64,000 nt of DNA from Gimesia aquarii (lineage in GTDB: Bacteria > Planctomycetota > Planctomycetia > Planctomycetales > Planctomycetaceae), in assembly GCF_007748195.1 (NCBI RefSeq), contig NZ_CP037920.1:6318300-6382299 (forward strand), read 5' to 3'. Position numbers and translations under genes: made by a program. A model generated the notes under the pieces. It was not told the origin of the DNA. It saw nothing but the letters and a program-made list of their open reading frames with translations, and ran no database searches. Shown one piece after another: positions 55,801-64,000 of the stretch (within the stretch, counting starts at the first letter, position 1; every line of letters begins with the position of its first letter).

Positions 55801-56721
55801 ACAACAGATTCAGAACAAATCACAGAGCAGAACTCTGCTCCCGAAGAAAAACCAGAGGATTCAGCAGATCAGGAAGATTCTTATATCCTCGATGATGCAG
55901 AAGATCCCAATTCTGTTTCTGCCTATATGGAAAGATTGCTTGCCCGCTCACGCGGGAATAGTTCTGGCACATTAGAGTCTTCATACTTAGAAACTCAAAA
56001 TACCACTTCCCTAAAAGAAAAAGAGAATGAGGAACCAGAGTCTGAGGTAGATAGTCAAATAACTCCTTCTACGAGTAGTTTTCTGGAATCGCAACTGACA
56101 TCAGAGAAACTCTCAATGGAAGAAAAACTGGAAGCATTGAAGGAAGCTCCCGCGCATTTACAAGATAAGGATGCAGTGCGAGATGCCATGAACTCCTTCC
56201 GCGATGTTGCCAACTACTCGGCACGGATGGCAATTGCGCGACACTCCATGAAAAACCAACGAACTGATCTGATCTTTAAAGGTGTTTTGGCTCTGGTTTG
56301 TGTCGTGACCACACTTGTTATTTTCGCCGAATCCATCTGGGGACAAAATGGACTCGGTGTAACAAAATGGGCTGCATTAGCAATCAGCATTGCGGCAACG
56401 ACATTGTTTGTTCGCGCGTATAGTTCTGTTAAAAAATTATTTCCCCATCAGGAAGAATCAGATTCGGACTTACCTGCGAATTATGAGCAAGATGCTTCTG
56501 AAGATCAATCAGATCAAGAAGCTGATTCACTCAATGAATCCCTGGAGGACACCAACGAAGTCTATGAACAACCGGAACAGTTGCTTTCAACTGAAGAAGA
56601 ACTACAATCTCTGGAAGAGCAATTACTAAAGACAGCCCGCGCAAAGGCAAAACATTCTGCACCTTTGTCTGAAGAAGACGATGACAGCCGAGTTCAAGAT
56701 TTTGAAATGGATCAAGAGTAA
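52813..56721 (+). CDS. FHA-like giant coiled-coil membrane protein
   Basis: 1302 residues. Residues about 15-110 resemble a FHA domain (YQVGSSPDCPIRI, ELHCIIIV, VWVNDRPV, IKFFVGPIGIMVES), although the usual Gly-Arg is replaced by Gly-Ser at YQVGSS. A Gln/Glu-rich coiled coil runs from about 130 to 910. It contains exact-period repeats at 54517-55110 (see the separate entry). An acidic disordered region (about 920-1120) is followed by two transmembrane helices at about 1155-1173 and 1183-1202, then an acidic cytosolic tail. It may link a phosphoprotein partner to the membrane over a long distance, possibly in cell shape or division; this is inference. Confidence 0.75.
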   Translation: MLTTSSLHSEMAQKSGEFQLQVSLLPLTHAITPVELTTGEYQVGSSPDCPIRIEVPGIAELHCIIIVGEQEASVKAVDPRVWVNDRPVRQISLTPGIKFFVGPIGIMVESVTQVAVESNDDHNQRKDTLATDQQIENPGELQEVVKYQKMLEERQQMLTKIEAEQVELQKEMQQQEAELAKLHQRFQLDPTAQSTTSVEQNQVLESQSQQRTFDEAILELDHKLNQLDLLQQEVSSEQEQILAQQNEIRTQKQKLAQFETSLKQEQNLLTEQQRNLIHGWLDLEHHQAIGQTEQETERAFLEVLKSEHETRQTADSLSEQSLAEYERDLSEERSRLESWSEDLEKQQNSLRNQQATLAEREQTLESNLESKADQEDLQQELQQQREQLQQEHEQLETTRQQLEEQQSQLQDQTEELNQQQRETEALKADFDQKNSTLIDLENELSQRQDKLEKQQTILDEQQENLEIKQSDLKAEHQTLETKREEYMAQIAQLEEQKSAFETEKSEWNLSRTTFEQDQIELDQQKQEIEERQKSLLEREEQLTTKEQELNERETATQVEPSTLNDEQNELDRAHALLEADLEKLEVRERALTAREQELETSLEEFKEQQAQSQTDQTSNAAAQEELDRALESLEADHEKLEEREHALTAREQELETLLEELEEQQAQSQTDQTSNAAAQEELDRALESLEADREKLEEREQAFTAREQELESLREEFKEQQAQSQTDQTSNAAAQEELDRAHALLDADREKLKEREQALTAREEQLAARESETDELNTDHDSVNSDQADLSGEREALERLKAELEQQETDLKNREETLTIREQELTEATPEGADQQEKIDELTREQEKLSLNHDQLLIDREEINRQREHLESQRLQIQKSQGELEDRERIVQIREQQLDEREQFIAEIGLKPVDCDADVTGGSEVEDTPVFDQEGISSSDEPSTEIPQEPSSLLQSFMNDSTDDLAETNSENPASEETLSKTGSLLNLFTKKEESETTDSEQITEQNSAPEEKPEDSADQEDSYILDDAEDPNSVSAYMERLLARSRGNSSGTLESSYLETQNTTSLKEKENEEPESEVDSQITPSTSSFLESQLTSEKLSMEEKLEALKEAPAHLQDKDAVRDAMNSFRDVANYSARMAIARHSMKNQRTDLIFKGVLALVCVVTTLVIFAESIWGQNGLGVTKWAALAISIAATTLFVRAYSSVKKLFPHQEESDSDLPANYEQDASEDQSDQEADSLNESLEDTNEVYEQPEQLLSTEEELQSLEEQLLKTARAKAKHSAPLSEEDDDSRVQDFEMDQE
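54517..55110 (+). repeat. In-frame 168-bp tandem repeats (3.5 copies) within the coiled-coil gene
   Basis: Units start at 54517, 54685, 54853 and 55021, each 168 bp apart and starting with codons for ELDRA. Each encodes 56 residues, including LEADREKLEEREQALTAREQ and the spacer QSQTDQTSNAAAQE. The fourth is incomplete, ending near 55110. The DNA is strongly conserved, so duplication is recent. 56 residues equal exactly eight heptads, so copies can be added without breaking the coiled-coil register. Confidence 0.92.
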
Positions 56722-56768
56722 TAACCAGTCATTCAAAAAAAACGTGGAACGGGAGGCGTATTAGAAAG

Positions 56769-57227
56769 ATGATTCTTTTCTGGTGCGTCTCTTTTTTATT
56801 AACTGTTTATTGCGTGATTGTGCTTACTAACTACATACTGCCTGCCCCGTCAGACCTGGGAGTGAGAAATCAGCGATTGAGCCCCTGTCCTGATTCTCCA
56901 AACTGTGTTTGCTCACAATGTGTGTCTCCGATGCATTTTATTGAGCCCATTAAATTTTCAGGTTCAGGCGAGAAGGCCTTAAAGCGATTAGCAAAGATCC
57001 TCAGTCAACAACAAGGATGCCGGATTATCAAACACGAAGGAGACTATCTCTATGCCGAGTACTGCTCTTTCTTTTTTCGTTTTGTGGATGATGTTGAGTT
57101 CTGGCTTGATGCCCACGAGAATGTGATTCAAGTTCGATCGGCTTCTCGTGTAGGTTATTCTGACATGGGAACCAATCGCAAACGAATCGATAAGCTGCGT
57201 CACTTATTCGCTAACAGCGACCAGTAA
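56769..57227 (+). CDS. DUF1499 protein, membrane-anchored
   Basis: 152 residues. One hydrophobic N-terminal helix (about 3-24) anchors it. The DUF1499 domain has the CPDSPNCVCSQ signature (Cys-rich, residues about 40-50), then a hydrophobic-helix stretch and FRFVDDVEFWLDAHENVIQVRSASRVGYSDMGTNRKRIDKL split over the end. The function of DUF1499 is not known. It lies between the coiled-coil gene and epmA on the same strand and may share a transcript with epmA (38 bases apart). Confidence 0.88.
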   Translation: MILFWCVSFLLTVYCVIVLTNYILPAPSDLGVRNQRLSPCPDSPNCVCSQCVSPMHFIEPIKFSGSGEKALKRLAKILSQQQGCRIIKHEGDYLYAEYCSFFFRFVDDVEFWLDAHENVIQVRSASRVGYSDMGTNRKRIDKLRHLFANSDQ

Positions 57228-57265
57228 TTTCCGGCTACTTTCTTCTTTCAACAATTCCCCTGACC

Positions 57266-58336
57266 ATGAATCAGCACATGCAAGAGAAACTTGAATACCT
57301 TCCCACAGCATCAATCGAAACGCTGAAATTCCGCAGCAAACTCTTGCACGCAGTCCGTACGTTCTTTGAATCCAATGGTTACTGGGAAGTAGAGACCCCC
57401 ATTCTTTCCCGTGATTCGGTAGTCGACGCTTTTATCGACCCCTTCACCACCTTATGGCATCCTGTCGAGGGACTCGAAAAACCTGAAACAAATACAGAAC
57501 AGGCAACACGTTTTTTGCAGACCTCACCTGAATTCGCCATGAAACGGCTACTGACGGCAGGCGCGGACCAGATTTATCAGATCACTCACGCTTTTCGACA
57601 GGCCGAGCAAGGAACCCTGCATAACCCCGAGTTTACAATGCTGGAATGGTATCGACTGGGGGAAACTCACTATGAGCAAATGACATTTGTGGAGTCGCTC
57701 GTGCGACATGTCTACCAGGTAGCCGAGTCATTTTTTGATCAGAATACGAGAAATCCACTGCCTGTTGAGCAATTTGAACGTTTTAGCTTTGAGGAGGTAT
57801 TTCGAAAACATGCAGGCCTCTCCGCTTTAAATTCGAGTGCAGAGGAGTTTCGACAAGCCGCCTTACAACATCAAATTTTGGTTCCATCCGGCTTTGATGA
57901 GACGGATCGTTTGAGTTGGCAGAACTTATTGCTGGTGGAATTGATAGAACCCGCCCTCAGCCAGTTAGGAGCTGTGTTCCTCTACGACTACCCACCACAG
58001 CAAGCGGCTTTAGCTCGCGTTCGTGATGATAGTGAGGAGAGTGGACACCACGTCGCAGAACGATTTGAACTTTACTTACAGGGTATCGAGATCTGCAACG
58101 GGTATCATGAATTGACCAATCCGCATGAGTTACAGACGCGCATCGAACAACAAGCGAAACTGCGGTTAAAAGAAAAGCGACCTGCATTGCCAGCAGAAAG
58201 CTATCTTCTGCAGGCAATGGAAGCCGGTTTACCCGCTTGTGCGGGCACTGCGCTGGGCATTGATCGATTAATCATGCTCGTACTGGGAAAACAGACACTA
58301 CAGGAAGTCATGGCGTTCACGTTCGAACGTGCTTAA
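57266..58336 (+). CDS. epmA: Elongation factor P--(R)-beta-lysine ligase (EpmA/PoxA)
   Basis: 356 residues, slightly longer than the 325 of Escherichia coli. It is related to the class II lysyl-tRNA synthetase core but lacks the anticodon-binding domain. In bacteria it attaches beta-lysine to a Lys of elongation factor P. Motif 1 is around [10 protein letters not shown], motif 2 around [21 protein letters not shown] (split here), and motif 3 around [12 protein letters not shown]. No epmB or efp gene is in the window. A second ATG is four codons downstream (MQEKL). Confidence 0.92.
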   Translation: MNQHMQEKLEYLPTASIETLKFRSKLLHAVRTFFESNGYWEVETPILSRDSVVDAFIDPFTTLWHPVEGLEKPETNTEQATRFLQTSPEFAMKRLLTAGADQIYQITHAFRQAEQGTLHNPEFTMLEWYRLGETHYEQMTFVESLVRHVYQVAESFFDQNTRNPLPVEQFERFSFEEVFRKHAGLSALNSSAEEFRQAALQHQILVPSGFDETDRLSWQNLLLVELIEPALSQLGAVFLYDYPPQQAALARVRDDSEESGHHVAERFELYLQGIEICNGYHELTNPHELQTRIEQQAKLRLKEKRPALPAESYLLQAMEAGLPACAGTALGIDRLIMLVLGKQTLQEVMAFTFERA

Positions 58337-58354
58337 AGACCCAAGTTGGGCTTT
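58334..58354 (+). terminator. Weak terminator-like hairpin after epmA
   Basis: AAAG-A-CCCA pairs with TGGG-CTTT around AGT, followed by TTTT and AG. The stem is short and bulged. It covers the epmA stop and lies before the convergent DUF1559 gene. Confidence 0.4.
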
Positions 58355-58401
58355 TAGTAATCGAGCAGAGTTACTCCATTCTGAAGAGCCCTCATTCCAA
58401 A

Positions 58402-59406
58402 TTACCATTCACCGGTAATACGCTCGCCATCATTCCTTACACAGAGTTGCCGAAAGAGATTGGTATCAATATTTTTCGCCATCGACTTAGTTGAACCATC
58501 AGCCAATGCAAAATGAATTACACCATCATGCCAGGAACCAAAGGTCAGGTAAAATGCGTTGCCCTCTTCCGGAGGACCATCAAAGTTACGCTGCTCATGA
58601 AATGTTGAATTACCATCAGAGCTGGCGACAAATCCTGTTACTGCACTATGGCTATCTGCCCAGAATCCAAAAGAGGATTCACCAAACATCAGAGTGTTTG
58701 TGGTGCCATCACTGATATCTCTAATACGGGTTGAACTGTTAGGCCCGAAAATCCCCCCTTTAAATCGACGGGTAAAAGGTATCACTGATAGGTTACCTTC
58801 AGTATATCCGCCCACGCCTCGATAATTGGAATACCCAAGTCCACGCGGTCGATTTGCAGGAAGAGATGCACTAGGGCAAATATAGCTCTCAATCGCCACT
58901 GTACTGGCTTCTTTACTGTCGTCTGAAAATTTATAGCGATCATAATCAATGTTGATGCTAGCCTGGTCCAGCTCAGCGAGCATCAATGCTTGCCAGCCCC
59001 ACCACGGAGAAAGCTCCCATTCCGTCAGGCGATATTGGGTAAGCCGGTTCCCAGCTCCATCGACTTGATTTGTATCGAGGGGAATTAACACATCCTCATT
59101 AAATCGAACATTGGCATTGTTGATTGGTGACGGAGGAGGTAATGGATTGCCATCCGAATCATACTCTAAAAGCTCAATCCAGCCCGAGGGGAGACAGCGG
59201 AATGAGCTCTCATAGTTGAACGCTGCCAGACCAAGCTGTTTCAGGTTATTGATACATTGTGTTCGGCGGGCACTCTCCCGAGCCCTTTGAATGGCTGGCA
59301 AGAGTAGAGCAGCGAGAATGGCAATAATTGCCATCACGACCAGGAGTTCAATGAGAGTAAATCCACGGCGAGGCGATTGCTTTGAACTCGGTACATATTT
59401 GCGCAT
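58402..59406 (-). CDS. DUF1559 prepilin-like exported protein
   Basis: About 334 residues from the ATG at 59406, which has AAGGGA seven bases upstream; an upstream ATG at 59433 adds nine residues and is less well placed. The prepilin motif [11 protein letters not shown] (cleavage after Gly15) is intact. It has [25 protein letters not shown] and, near the end, [19 protein letters not shown], the DUF1559 end signature. It has the same layout as the member at 26188-27192 but is not adjacent to a small lipoprotein gene. Confidence 0.92.
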   Translation of the reverse strand: MRKYVPSSKQSPRRGFTLIELLVVMAIIAILAALLLPAIQRARESARRTQCINNLKQLGLAAFNYESSFRCLPSGWIELLEYDSDGNPLPPPSPINNANVRFNEDVLIPLDTNQVDGAGNRLTQYRLTEWELSPWWGWQALMLAELDQASINIDYDRYKFSDDSKEASTVAIESYICPSASLPANRPRGLGYSNYRGVGGYTEGNLSVIPFTRRFKGGIFGPNSSTRIRDISDGTTNTLMFGESSFGFWADSHSAVTGFVASSDGNSTFHEQRNFDGPPEEGNAFYLTFGSWHDGVIHFALADGSTKSMAKNIDTNLFRQLCVRNDGERITGEW

Positions 59407-59756
59407 CGATAATTCCCTTGAAGTGATCATCATTTCCCCAAACTGATACTTTTAATGATGAATTTAGATCTATAACGTGATGGTTTGGCAGATTACTACT
59501 GCATAGTTTACATTTTCTACCGTAATTGCAATGAAGTCAATTCTATAGTTCATGTGAACCTGACAAATTGACTTAGAACACATGAACACTCGATTATACT
59601 AAATCTAGAATTTCAAAGCAAACAGTAGTCTGGATTTTCTGAATGTCTTTGATCGTGAAATCTCACCTTACCCCCCAGGTAATCTTGTTTCTTACGCTTT
59701 AAAACAGTAATTCGCGGGATATTTTTAGATCTGGTCGAATGAGATTCATTTCAATT
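59407..59756. other. Intergenic region upstream of DUF1559 gene
   Basis: 350 bases. AT-rich, no gene-like frame. A short palindromic GTTCA-TG-TGAAC stands near 59546-59560. The DUF1559 promoter should lie on the minus strand here; I see no clear -35/-10 pair. The exonuclease gene ends at its far side without a clear terminator. Confidence 0.45.
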
Positions 59757-60347
59757 TTATTTTACAGAAGCGACTTTTTCTATCCCGACAATATAAGGCA
59801 TGAGCTTTGCCATGTTTCTGGCATCATCGATTCCACGATGATGCGTCCCCTCTAATGTGATATTCGCCAGCTTTAAAGCCCCTGCCATACCATATTTTTT
59901 AGTCAAACCTTGAGACTTCGAGAACTGTTTTTTGAGATTCAGATGGCCCGAGCGAAAGGGATAGGCGATTTGATGGAAGCGGCAATCTTGCTCAAACTGG
60001 CTTTTGTCATAATCGCCCCAGGAACAGAAGAGATACTGATCAAAAGGCGTCAACCATCGTTGTAACAGAGAAAGCGCTTCGGAATAACGGGGAGAATCGG
60101 TGAGATCAGATTGCCTGATCGACGTTAACTCCGTACAAAACGGCGTTAGTTGAGGGTGCCTGACAGGTCGAATAAACGTTTGAAATTCATCAACGACAGA
60201 AAGCGATTCTTGCGCGACAATCACCGCCCCAATTTCAATAATTTCCATCTCAAGGCGGGGAACTGTTTTTTGATTACAGCACGTCGCTTCCAAATCGATA
60301 ATCAGAAAAAAAGGAATCCGACGAAATTCATCCTGTACTTGACTCAT
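59757..60347 (-). CDS. DEDDh 3'-5' exonuclease (ERI1/KapD-like)
   Basis: 196 residues from the ATG at 60347; a TTG 75 bases upstream would add a Ser-rich leader without homology. All DEDDh residues are visible: Asp18 and Glu20 in FLIIDLEATC, Asp112 in WGDYDKSQF and His170-Asp175 in HRGIDDARNM. It should cleave single-stranded RNA or DNA from the 3' end using two metal ions. The layout fits KapD-like and ERI1-like single-domain exonucleases rather than the DNA polymerase III epsilon chain. It is likely monocistronic. Confidence 0.88.
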   Translation of the reverse strand: MSQVQDEFRRIPFFLIIDLEATCCNQKTVPRLEMEIIEIGAVIVAQESLSVVDEFQTFIRPVRHPQLTPFCTELTSIRQSDLTDSPRYSEALSLLQRWLTPFDQYLFCSWGDYDKSQFEQDCRFHQIAYPFRSGHLNLKKQFSKSQGLTKKYGMAGALKLANITLEGTHHRGIDDARNMAKLMPYIVGIEKVASVK

Positions 60348-60499
60348 GCTCTCACTCTCTGCAAGAAGACCCACATCGCTTCTATCGCTTGATGATTCAT
60401 CATGAAATTGATAGTGAGACAAATACGGATAACAACAGGTTCGCTGTCAGAGTCAATAAGCATTGGCCAAAACGTATATAAAAAAAGCAGGATGTGATT

Positions 60500-62344
60500 T
60501 TAGTAATCGTTTTTTATCTCTGGTAGCCCAAGTTCGTTTCGAATTTGATTCGCCTGGTCTAACGTGATGTGATAAACAAGGTAGGAATAGGCAACGCGAT
60601 CAATCGGTTCAAATTTCGAGAAGTACGTGAAATCTGCTGGTTTATTTTCGTAGTCCATCCAGAAATGACGCCATCTGCCATCTCCCATTGGGGCATCCCA
60701 GTAGGTCCCCTTTAAATGATTCACGTCGATCACATACCAGCCAGGACGAGGACCATAATCGATCGTTCTCTCACTTAATTCTTTGACGGATTCTAGTGGG
60801 GCAAGTGGCGGAAGCGAATATTCTATACCAGCGGCAAGAGGGTCAACCCAACCAAAATTGGCAACGTGTAGTGGTCTCGCTTCCGGATGTTCTTCACACC
60901 ATTTTTTTAAAAACAGTAAATCCTGTCCCCAGGCCGTGGGGCTATCAATCAGATATTCAGCCGCCTTCTCAGGTCCACCTGTCAGCTCATTATAGTAAGA
61001 TAAACTATGTGGGAAATAATAGAGACTACTCATTATGGCCCAGGCAAGTGAAACTGTCACTAATGCTGCCGTGCGGATGTTATGGAGATGAAATGCTAAT
61101 GCCACACGGCTTGACCACACAAAAAGAAATGGCAACACGGGTATGATATAACGCGGATGCATACTAAACGCCGTTTGCGAACTGACAAGAGTCACAATGA
61201 CGATGATGGGCAACATCAGACATAACTCATCGAGTAGGGATAAACGATATCTGGCATTGAAACAGAACAAAGCTGCTGAAGTCAGATAGATTATCAATAT
61301 GCCTAAAGGGGTTTTGATCAAAAACGCAAAGAGATAAAAATACCACCAGCCACCCAGCTTCCAGTCACCATTCAGATACGACCAGCGTGGATAATCAAAA
61401 TCGGCTTTTTGCCTATCCAATCCTAGAACATAATCTTTGGGGAAAGGAACAGGGATTTCTCCCCAAAGCGATTCTTTAAAGGCGTTTCCGGAAACATGGT
61501 GTTCTTCGTCTTGTGACCCGGTCAGAGTATTACTGATAAACGTAAACTCTCTCAGTTTTTGAAATGAGCCCTGAAAATGGTAGCACAAATTGATGAGATA
61601 GATGCTGAAGAGAAACATAACTGCAAGCTGAAAGGCATCAAGATACCATGTTGTTGGTTGCTTGCTATTTGAACGGAAACGGCTGGCAATCCAAAGTACG
61701 GGGTAGATCAAGTAAAACACCAGTAAGGTAAATTTGGTTAGCTCCGCAACACCTAACAAAAAACCCGAGAGCAAAGTGTTCGGCCAGTTTGGTCGTTTCA
61801 TCCAACGCCAGAAAACATAGCTGGAGAGAATCCCGGTCGCCGCAGCCGGGACATCGGGCATAATAAGCGAGCCATGACCTAAGATCGAAGGGCTAAAACA
61901 CCACAACATCAATGCGAATAAACCAGAAGACCAACCAAACAGATCACGTGCCCACCAGTAACAGCACAACCCTCCTATTACACTAAAGGGAATACAAAAC
62001 CACCGCCCCCAGGTATATAGATCAAAAGTCTGCCGATCATTGATTTTTGCAAAGGCAATACCGATGAGAATCTCTGCCCGGCTGGTGTCGGAAATGTCGT
62101 GTTGCTGCCAATTTGTTCTATGATCCTGGAACAAAAGCGGTACTGCAGCCACCATGCGCGGCAGAGGCGGGTTCACACGATAGAGCTCAAAAGTGCTATG
62201 CTGAAGGTGGCTCAGTCCCGCCGGGAGATGACCAATTTCATTGAACGTTGGACTATGTCGTTTTGTGCTATATGCCAATAATATTATGTGAATTAATAAT
62301 ATTATTACGACAATTGTAGTTCGATACTTGCTTGGATGACTCAC
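60500..62344 (-). CDS. GT39-like (PMT/ArnT-type) membrane glycosyltransferase
   Basis: 614 residues with about 10-12 transmembrane helices. The first loop has the acidic motif expected in GT-C enzymes (FNEIGHLPAGL), and the family's membrane helices follow (PVLWIASRF, LFSIYLINLCYHF, GILIIYLTSAALFCFN). A large soluble C-terminal end contains WCEEHPEARPL and YVIDVNHLKGTYWD. It would move a sugar from a polyprenyl-phosphate carrier to a periplasmic acceptor; the acceptor is unknown. The GTG start has no in-frame ATG nearby. The exported gene upstream ends 31 bases before, so they are probably in one operon. Confidence 0.82.
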   Translation of the reverse strand: MSHPSKYRTTIVVIILLIHIILLAYSTKRHSPTFNEIGHLPAGLSHLQHSTFELYRVNPPLPRMVAAVPLLFQDHRTNWQQHDISDTSRAEILIGIAFAKINDRQTFDLYTWGRWFCIPFSVIGGLCCYWWARDLFGWSSGLFALMLWCFSPSILGHGSLIMPDVPAAATGILSSYVFWRWMKRPNWPNTLLSGFLLGVAELTKFTLLVFYLIYPVLWIASRFRSNSKQPTTWYLDAFQLAVMFLFSIYLINLCYHFQGSFQKLREFTFISNTLTGSQDEEHHVSGNAFKESLWGEIPVPFPKDYVLGLDRQKADFDYPRWSYLNGDWKLGGWWYFYLFAFLIKTPLGILIIYLTSAALFCFNARYRLSLLDELCLMLPIIVIVTLVSSQTAFSMHPRYIIPVLPFLFVWSSRVALAFHLHNIRTAALVTVSLAWAIMSSLYYFPHSLSYYNELTGGPEKAAEYLIDSPTAWGQDLLFLKKWCEEHPEARPLHVANFGWVDPLAAGIEYSLPPLAPLESVKELSERTIDYGPRPGWYVIDVNHLKGTYWDAPMGDGRWRHFWMDYENKPADFTYFSKFEPIDRVAYSYLVYHITLDQANQIRNELGLPEIKNDY

Positions 62345-62375
62345 TTCAAAATATCGCCCAGAGTTTCAGTCATCT

Positions 62376-63545
62376 TCAAATCTTTTGTTCTGCAGGAGCG
62401 TTAATTTTTTGTAATCTTTTCCATGCCAAGTATATTATTACCATCAAAACAAAAATAACATTGACGATGACAAAAGGGTTCTCCCACCAGCGAGTGACGG
62501 GCGCAGCAGCAACTTTAGGATCTGACAGAGCGTTGTGCCGATACGATTTCACGATTTCATCATCCTCGATTTCATAAATGAGGGCACCATCGGGAATCTC
62601 AAGATTCTGGAAAAATGAGAGATCATAATGAGGATCCAGCGAGACATGCTCCGTGGTAAATCTTTCAGTCCATCTCACCGTTTTTTTTTTCTCACGCTTT
62701 ATTTGGAATTTATCGTATGCAGTAAAGACAGCCTCTTTGGGAAACCAGATTCCAGGTTTAATTTCAATCCAGTTCAAAACCTCAGCTTCTCCCACCGGTA
62801 GATCTCTCGAGAAACTAAACGTATAATTAAACACTCGAACTGGAATAAAGTTTTTCTGAGCTGCTAACCAGATTTCCCAGCGTAAGAATGGCCGATCTCC
62901 AATGAACGTTGTGACCCACACTTCATGACACTTCAAACCCTTAAAATCAGCCGTCCCTTTATATTCAACCTGTAATTTTTTACGTTCATCCCAGTCTCCA
63001 ATAGAGGCTGCAGCAATCGCCTCATGGCCGGATAAGTAGGTTGATAGATCTGCTCCAAATTTAATAGTATTTATGAAAAAAAGCGTATGAGGTCTGACTT
63101 GTTTCTTGTCACCTGAAAAACCTTTGATCAGATTTACAATTAATTTTTGAGAAAGCAGCTTCGAATTTTCTCCATCAAACATTTTATACTCTATCCTCTC
63201 ATCTGAATCTCCATCTTCAAATTTTCTATCACTTTTTTTTTCTATTCTGTATTTTCCCTGCTGACCAACATACCAGATAGAATTTTCATACTGAGTAATG
63301 ATGCGACCTTTCGGTATCGTTGTCTGCTTCGTCTTTGTTTGCTTCGGTGTCTTTTGATACTTTCTGCTGTAGTCAATATCAATACGAACGTCAATATCTT
63401 CGTACAGGACTTCGTTTTCATGTATCCGATCAAGGACTGATTTCATCGTCATCTCTGCGCTGAGACCGTTCGCAGTAAAAAAGAGGGAGATCAAGAGTAT
63501 CAATAAAAAATGCATCGAAAATGAAGAAGAAACAAAAGATCGCAT
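62376..63545 (-). CDS. Exported LolA-like protein with C-terminal membrane anchor
   Basis: About 389 residues from the ATG at 63545, which has GAGGA five bases upstream; ATG at 63578 has no RBS. The signal peptide ends near GLSAE. The mature part is beta-rich (YRIEKKSDRKFED, KGRIITQYENSIWYV, LRWEIWLAAQKNFIPVRVFN), resembling the open barrel of LolA/outer-membrane lipoprotein-sorting proteins. A C-terminal helix (FVIVNVIFVLMVIIYLAW) anchors it. LolA itself has no such anchor, so the protein is a relative only. Probably the first gene of a two-gene unit with the GT39-like gene. Confidence 0.65.
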   Translation of the reverse strand: MRSFVSSSFSMHFLLILLISLFFTANGLSAEMTMKSVLDRIHENEVLYEDIDVRIDIDYSRKYQKTPKQTKTKQTTIPKGRIITQYENSIWYVGQQGKYRIEKKSDRKFEDGDSDERIEYKMFDGENSKLLSQKLIVNLIKGFSGDKKQVRPHTLFFINTIKFGADLSTYLSGHEAIAAASIGDWDERKKLQVEYKGTADFKGLKCHEVWVTTFIGDRPFLRWEIWLAAQKNFIPVRVFNYTFSFSRDLPVGEAEVLNWIEIKPGIWFPKEAVFTAYDKFQIKREKKKTVRWTERFTTEHVSLDPHYDLSFFQNLEIPDGALIYEIEDDEIVKSYRHNALSDPKVAAAPVTRWWENPFVIVNVIFVLMVIIYLAWKRLQKINAPAEQKI

Positions 63546-63636
63546 ATCTATCCTCAAAGTACTTTTGTTAATCAGCATAGATGGCTATTAGAAAAAAGTA
63601 ATATCAATCCAGATTCAGGAAACACAAACAGTAATA

Positions 63637-64000
63637 TTAGAAGCAACCGTCGTGCCCAGGTATTGGATTATAAAAGTCGTCCCTTACATCTCCGCATGTA
63701 CATATTTTTCCATCTTCACCGACTAAATTGCAAATAAGGTCCGTACCAACAATTTTTGGTACCCTATTCTCACAAAAGAATATCTCCATCTCCTCGCAAT
63801 AAATCTCGGGGCCACCAAAATCAGGTGTGCATGTGTTTGAAGCAGACACAGTAGGAACACATGCCTTAAAATTGAGATCACCGCCCCCATTCCCCATGGC
63901 TACGCAGTCGCTCTGGTATAATCCAACTATACACTCTTCACAGTGATCACCGCGCACATTGCAAGTTGCACCCGGGAACTCGTAATCGCCAAAACTATAT
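63637..64000 (-). CDS. Cysteine-rich protein, 5' end missing (runs off right edge)
   Basis: The frame is open to the last base, so about 121 C-terminal residues are visible and the start lies outside. They contain about 12 Cys (for example HCEECI, SNTC, IYCEE, FFCEN, LICN, ICTCG, HDGCF), which suggests a disulfide-rich exported protein. A local GTG at 63957 is not needed as a start. No known domain is recognised. It lies 91 bases upstream of the LolA-like gene on the same strand. Confidence 0.55.
   Translation of the reverse strand, partial: YSFGDYEFPGATCNVRGDHCEECIVGLYQSDCVAMGNGGGDLNFKACVPTVSASNTCTPDFGGPEIYCEEMEIFFCENRVPKIVGTDLICNLVGEDGKICTCGDVRDDFYNPIPGHDGCF

Noticed and set aside
1..64000. 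tRNA, rRNA, insertion sequences, phage or attachment sites
   Set aside because: No matching gene, motif or repeat was seen by eye; a covariance or profile search was not possible.

Overview
The window looks like a chromosomal segment of a planctomycete, probably family Planctomycetaceae (a Gimesia- or Rubinisphaera-like lineage is my guess; no 16S gene is present to settle it). The evidence is the gene content: paired PSCyt1-DUF1549-DUF1553 and DUF1501 proteins, PVC-type 'membrane-bound dehydrogenase' cytochromes with HEAT repeats, DUF1559 prepilin-like proteins, an ECF sigma/FecR pair, and many exported proteins. Base composition is moderate and even. I see no tRNA, rRNA, CRISPR array, transposase or phage gene, so this reads as vertically inherited chromosome and not as a mobile island.

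Layout. 1-4830: a partial Tat-exported protein, a small M50-like membrane protease and a ThuA-dehydrogenase-cytochrome fusion closed by a strong terminator. 4844-9291: five tandem paralogous exported proteins with a secretin/TonB short N-terminal (STN-like) core. 9722-14050: an LptA/OstA-like protein, divergent from an exported alpha/beta hydrolase and an exported triple-RidA protein. 14085-25811: a minus-strand block of ECF sigma factor, FecR-type anti-sigma/sensor and two successive PSCyt1/DUF1501 pairs. 26188-30915: a DUF1559 protein, a small lipoprotein and a second dehydrogenase-cytochrome. 31150-43270: a redoxin, coaD, an esterase, a BON-like protein, plsY, a three-part AmmeMemoRadiSam fusion, a TlpA-like protein, a HisA-like protein, a GNAT and a PfkB kinase. 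43239-46074: a tightly overlapping operon (TPR membrane protein, RluD-like pseudouridine synthase, FAH-family hydrolase). 46303-52387: a DUF1559 protein lacking the prepilin site, a PNPOx-like protein, an MFS transporter and a two-gene unit of membrane/exported proteins. 52813-58336: an FHA-like giant coiled-coil membrane protein, DUF1499 and EpmA. 58402-64000: DUF1559, a DEDDh exonuclease, a GT39-like membrane protein, a LolA-like exported protein and a cysteine-rich protein cut by the window edge.

How the genes fit together. Most of the window serves the envelope: exported c-type cytochromes, Tat-exported DUF1501 proteins and sigma/FecR signalling suggest regulated periplasmic catabolism, probably of complex organic matter. 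Housekeeping genes (coaD, plsY, rluD-like, epmA) are scattered among them. The best candidates for undescribed biology are the five-gene STN-like array, the single-chain AmmeMemoRadiSam protein with a terminator-like hairpin in its leader, the exported triple RidA that seems to lack the catalytic arginine, and the FHA/coiled-coil protein built from exact 56-residue repeats.
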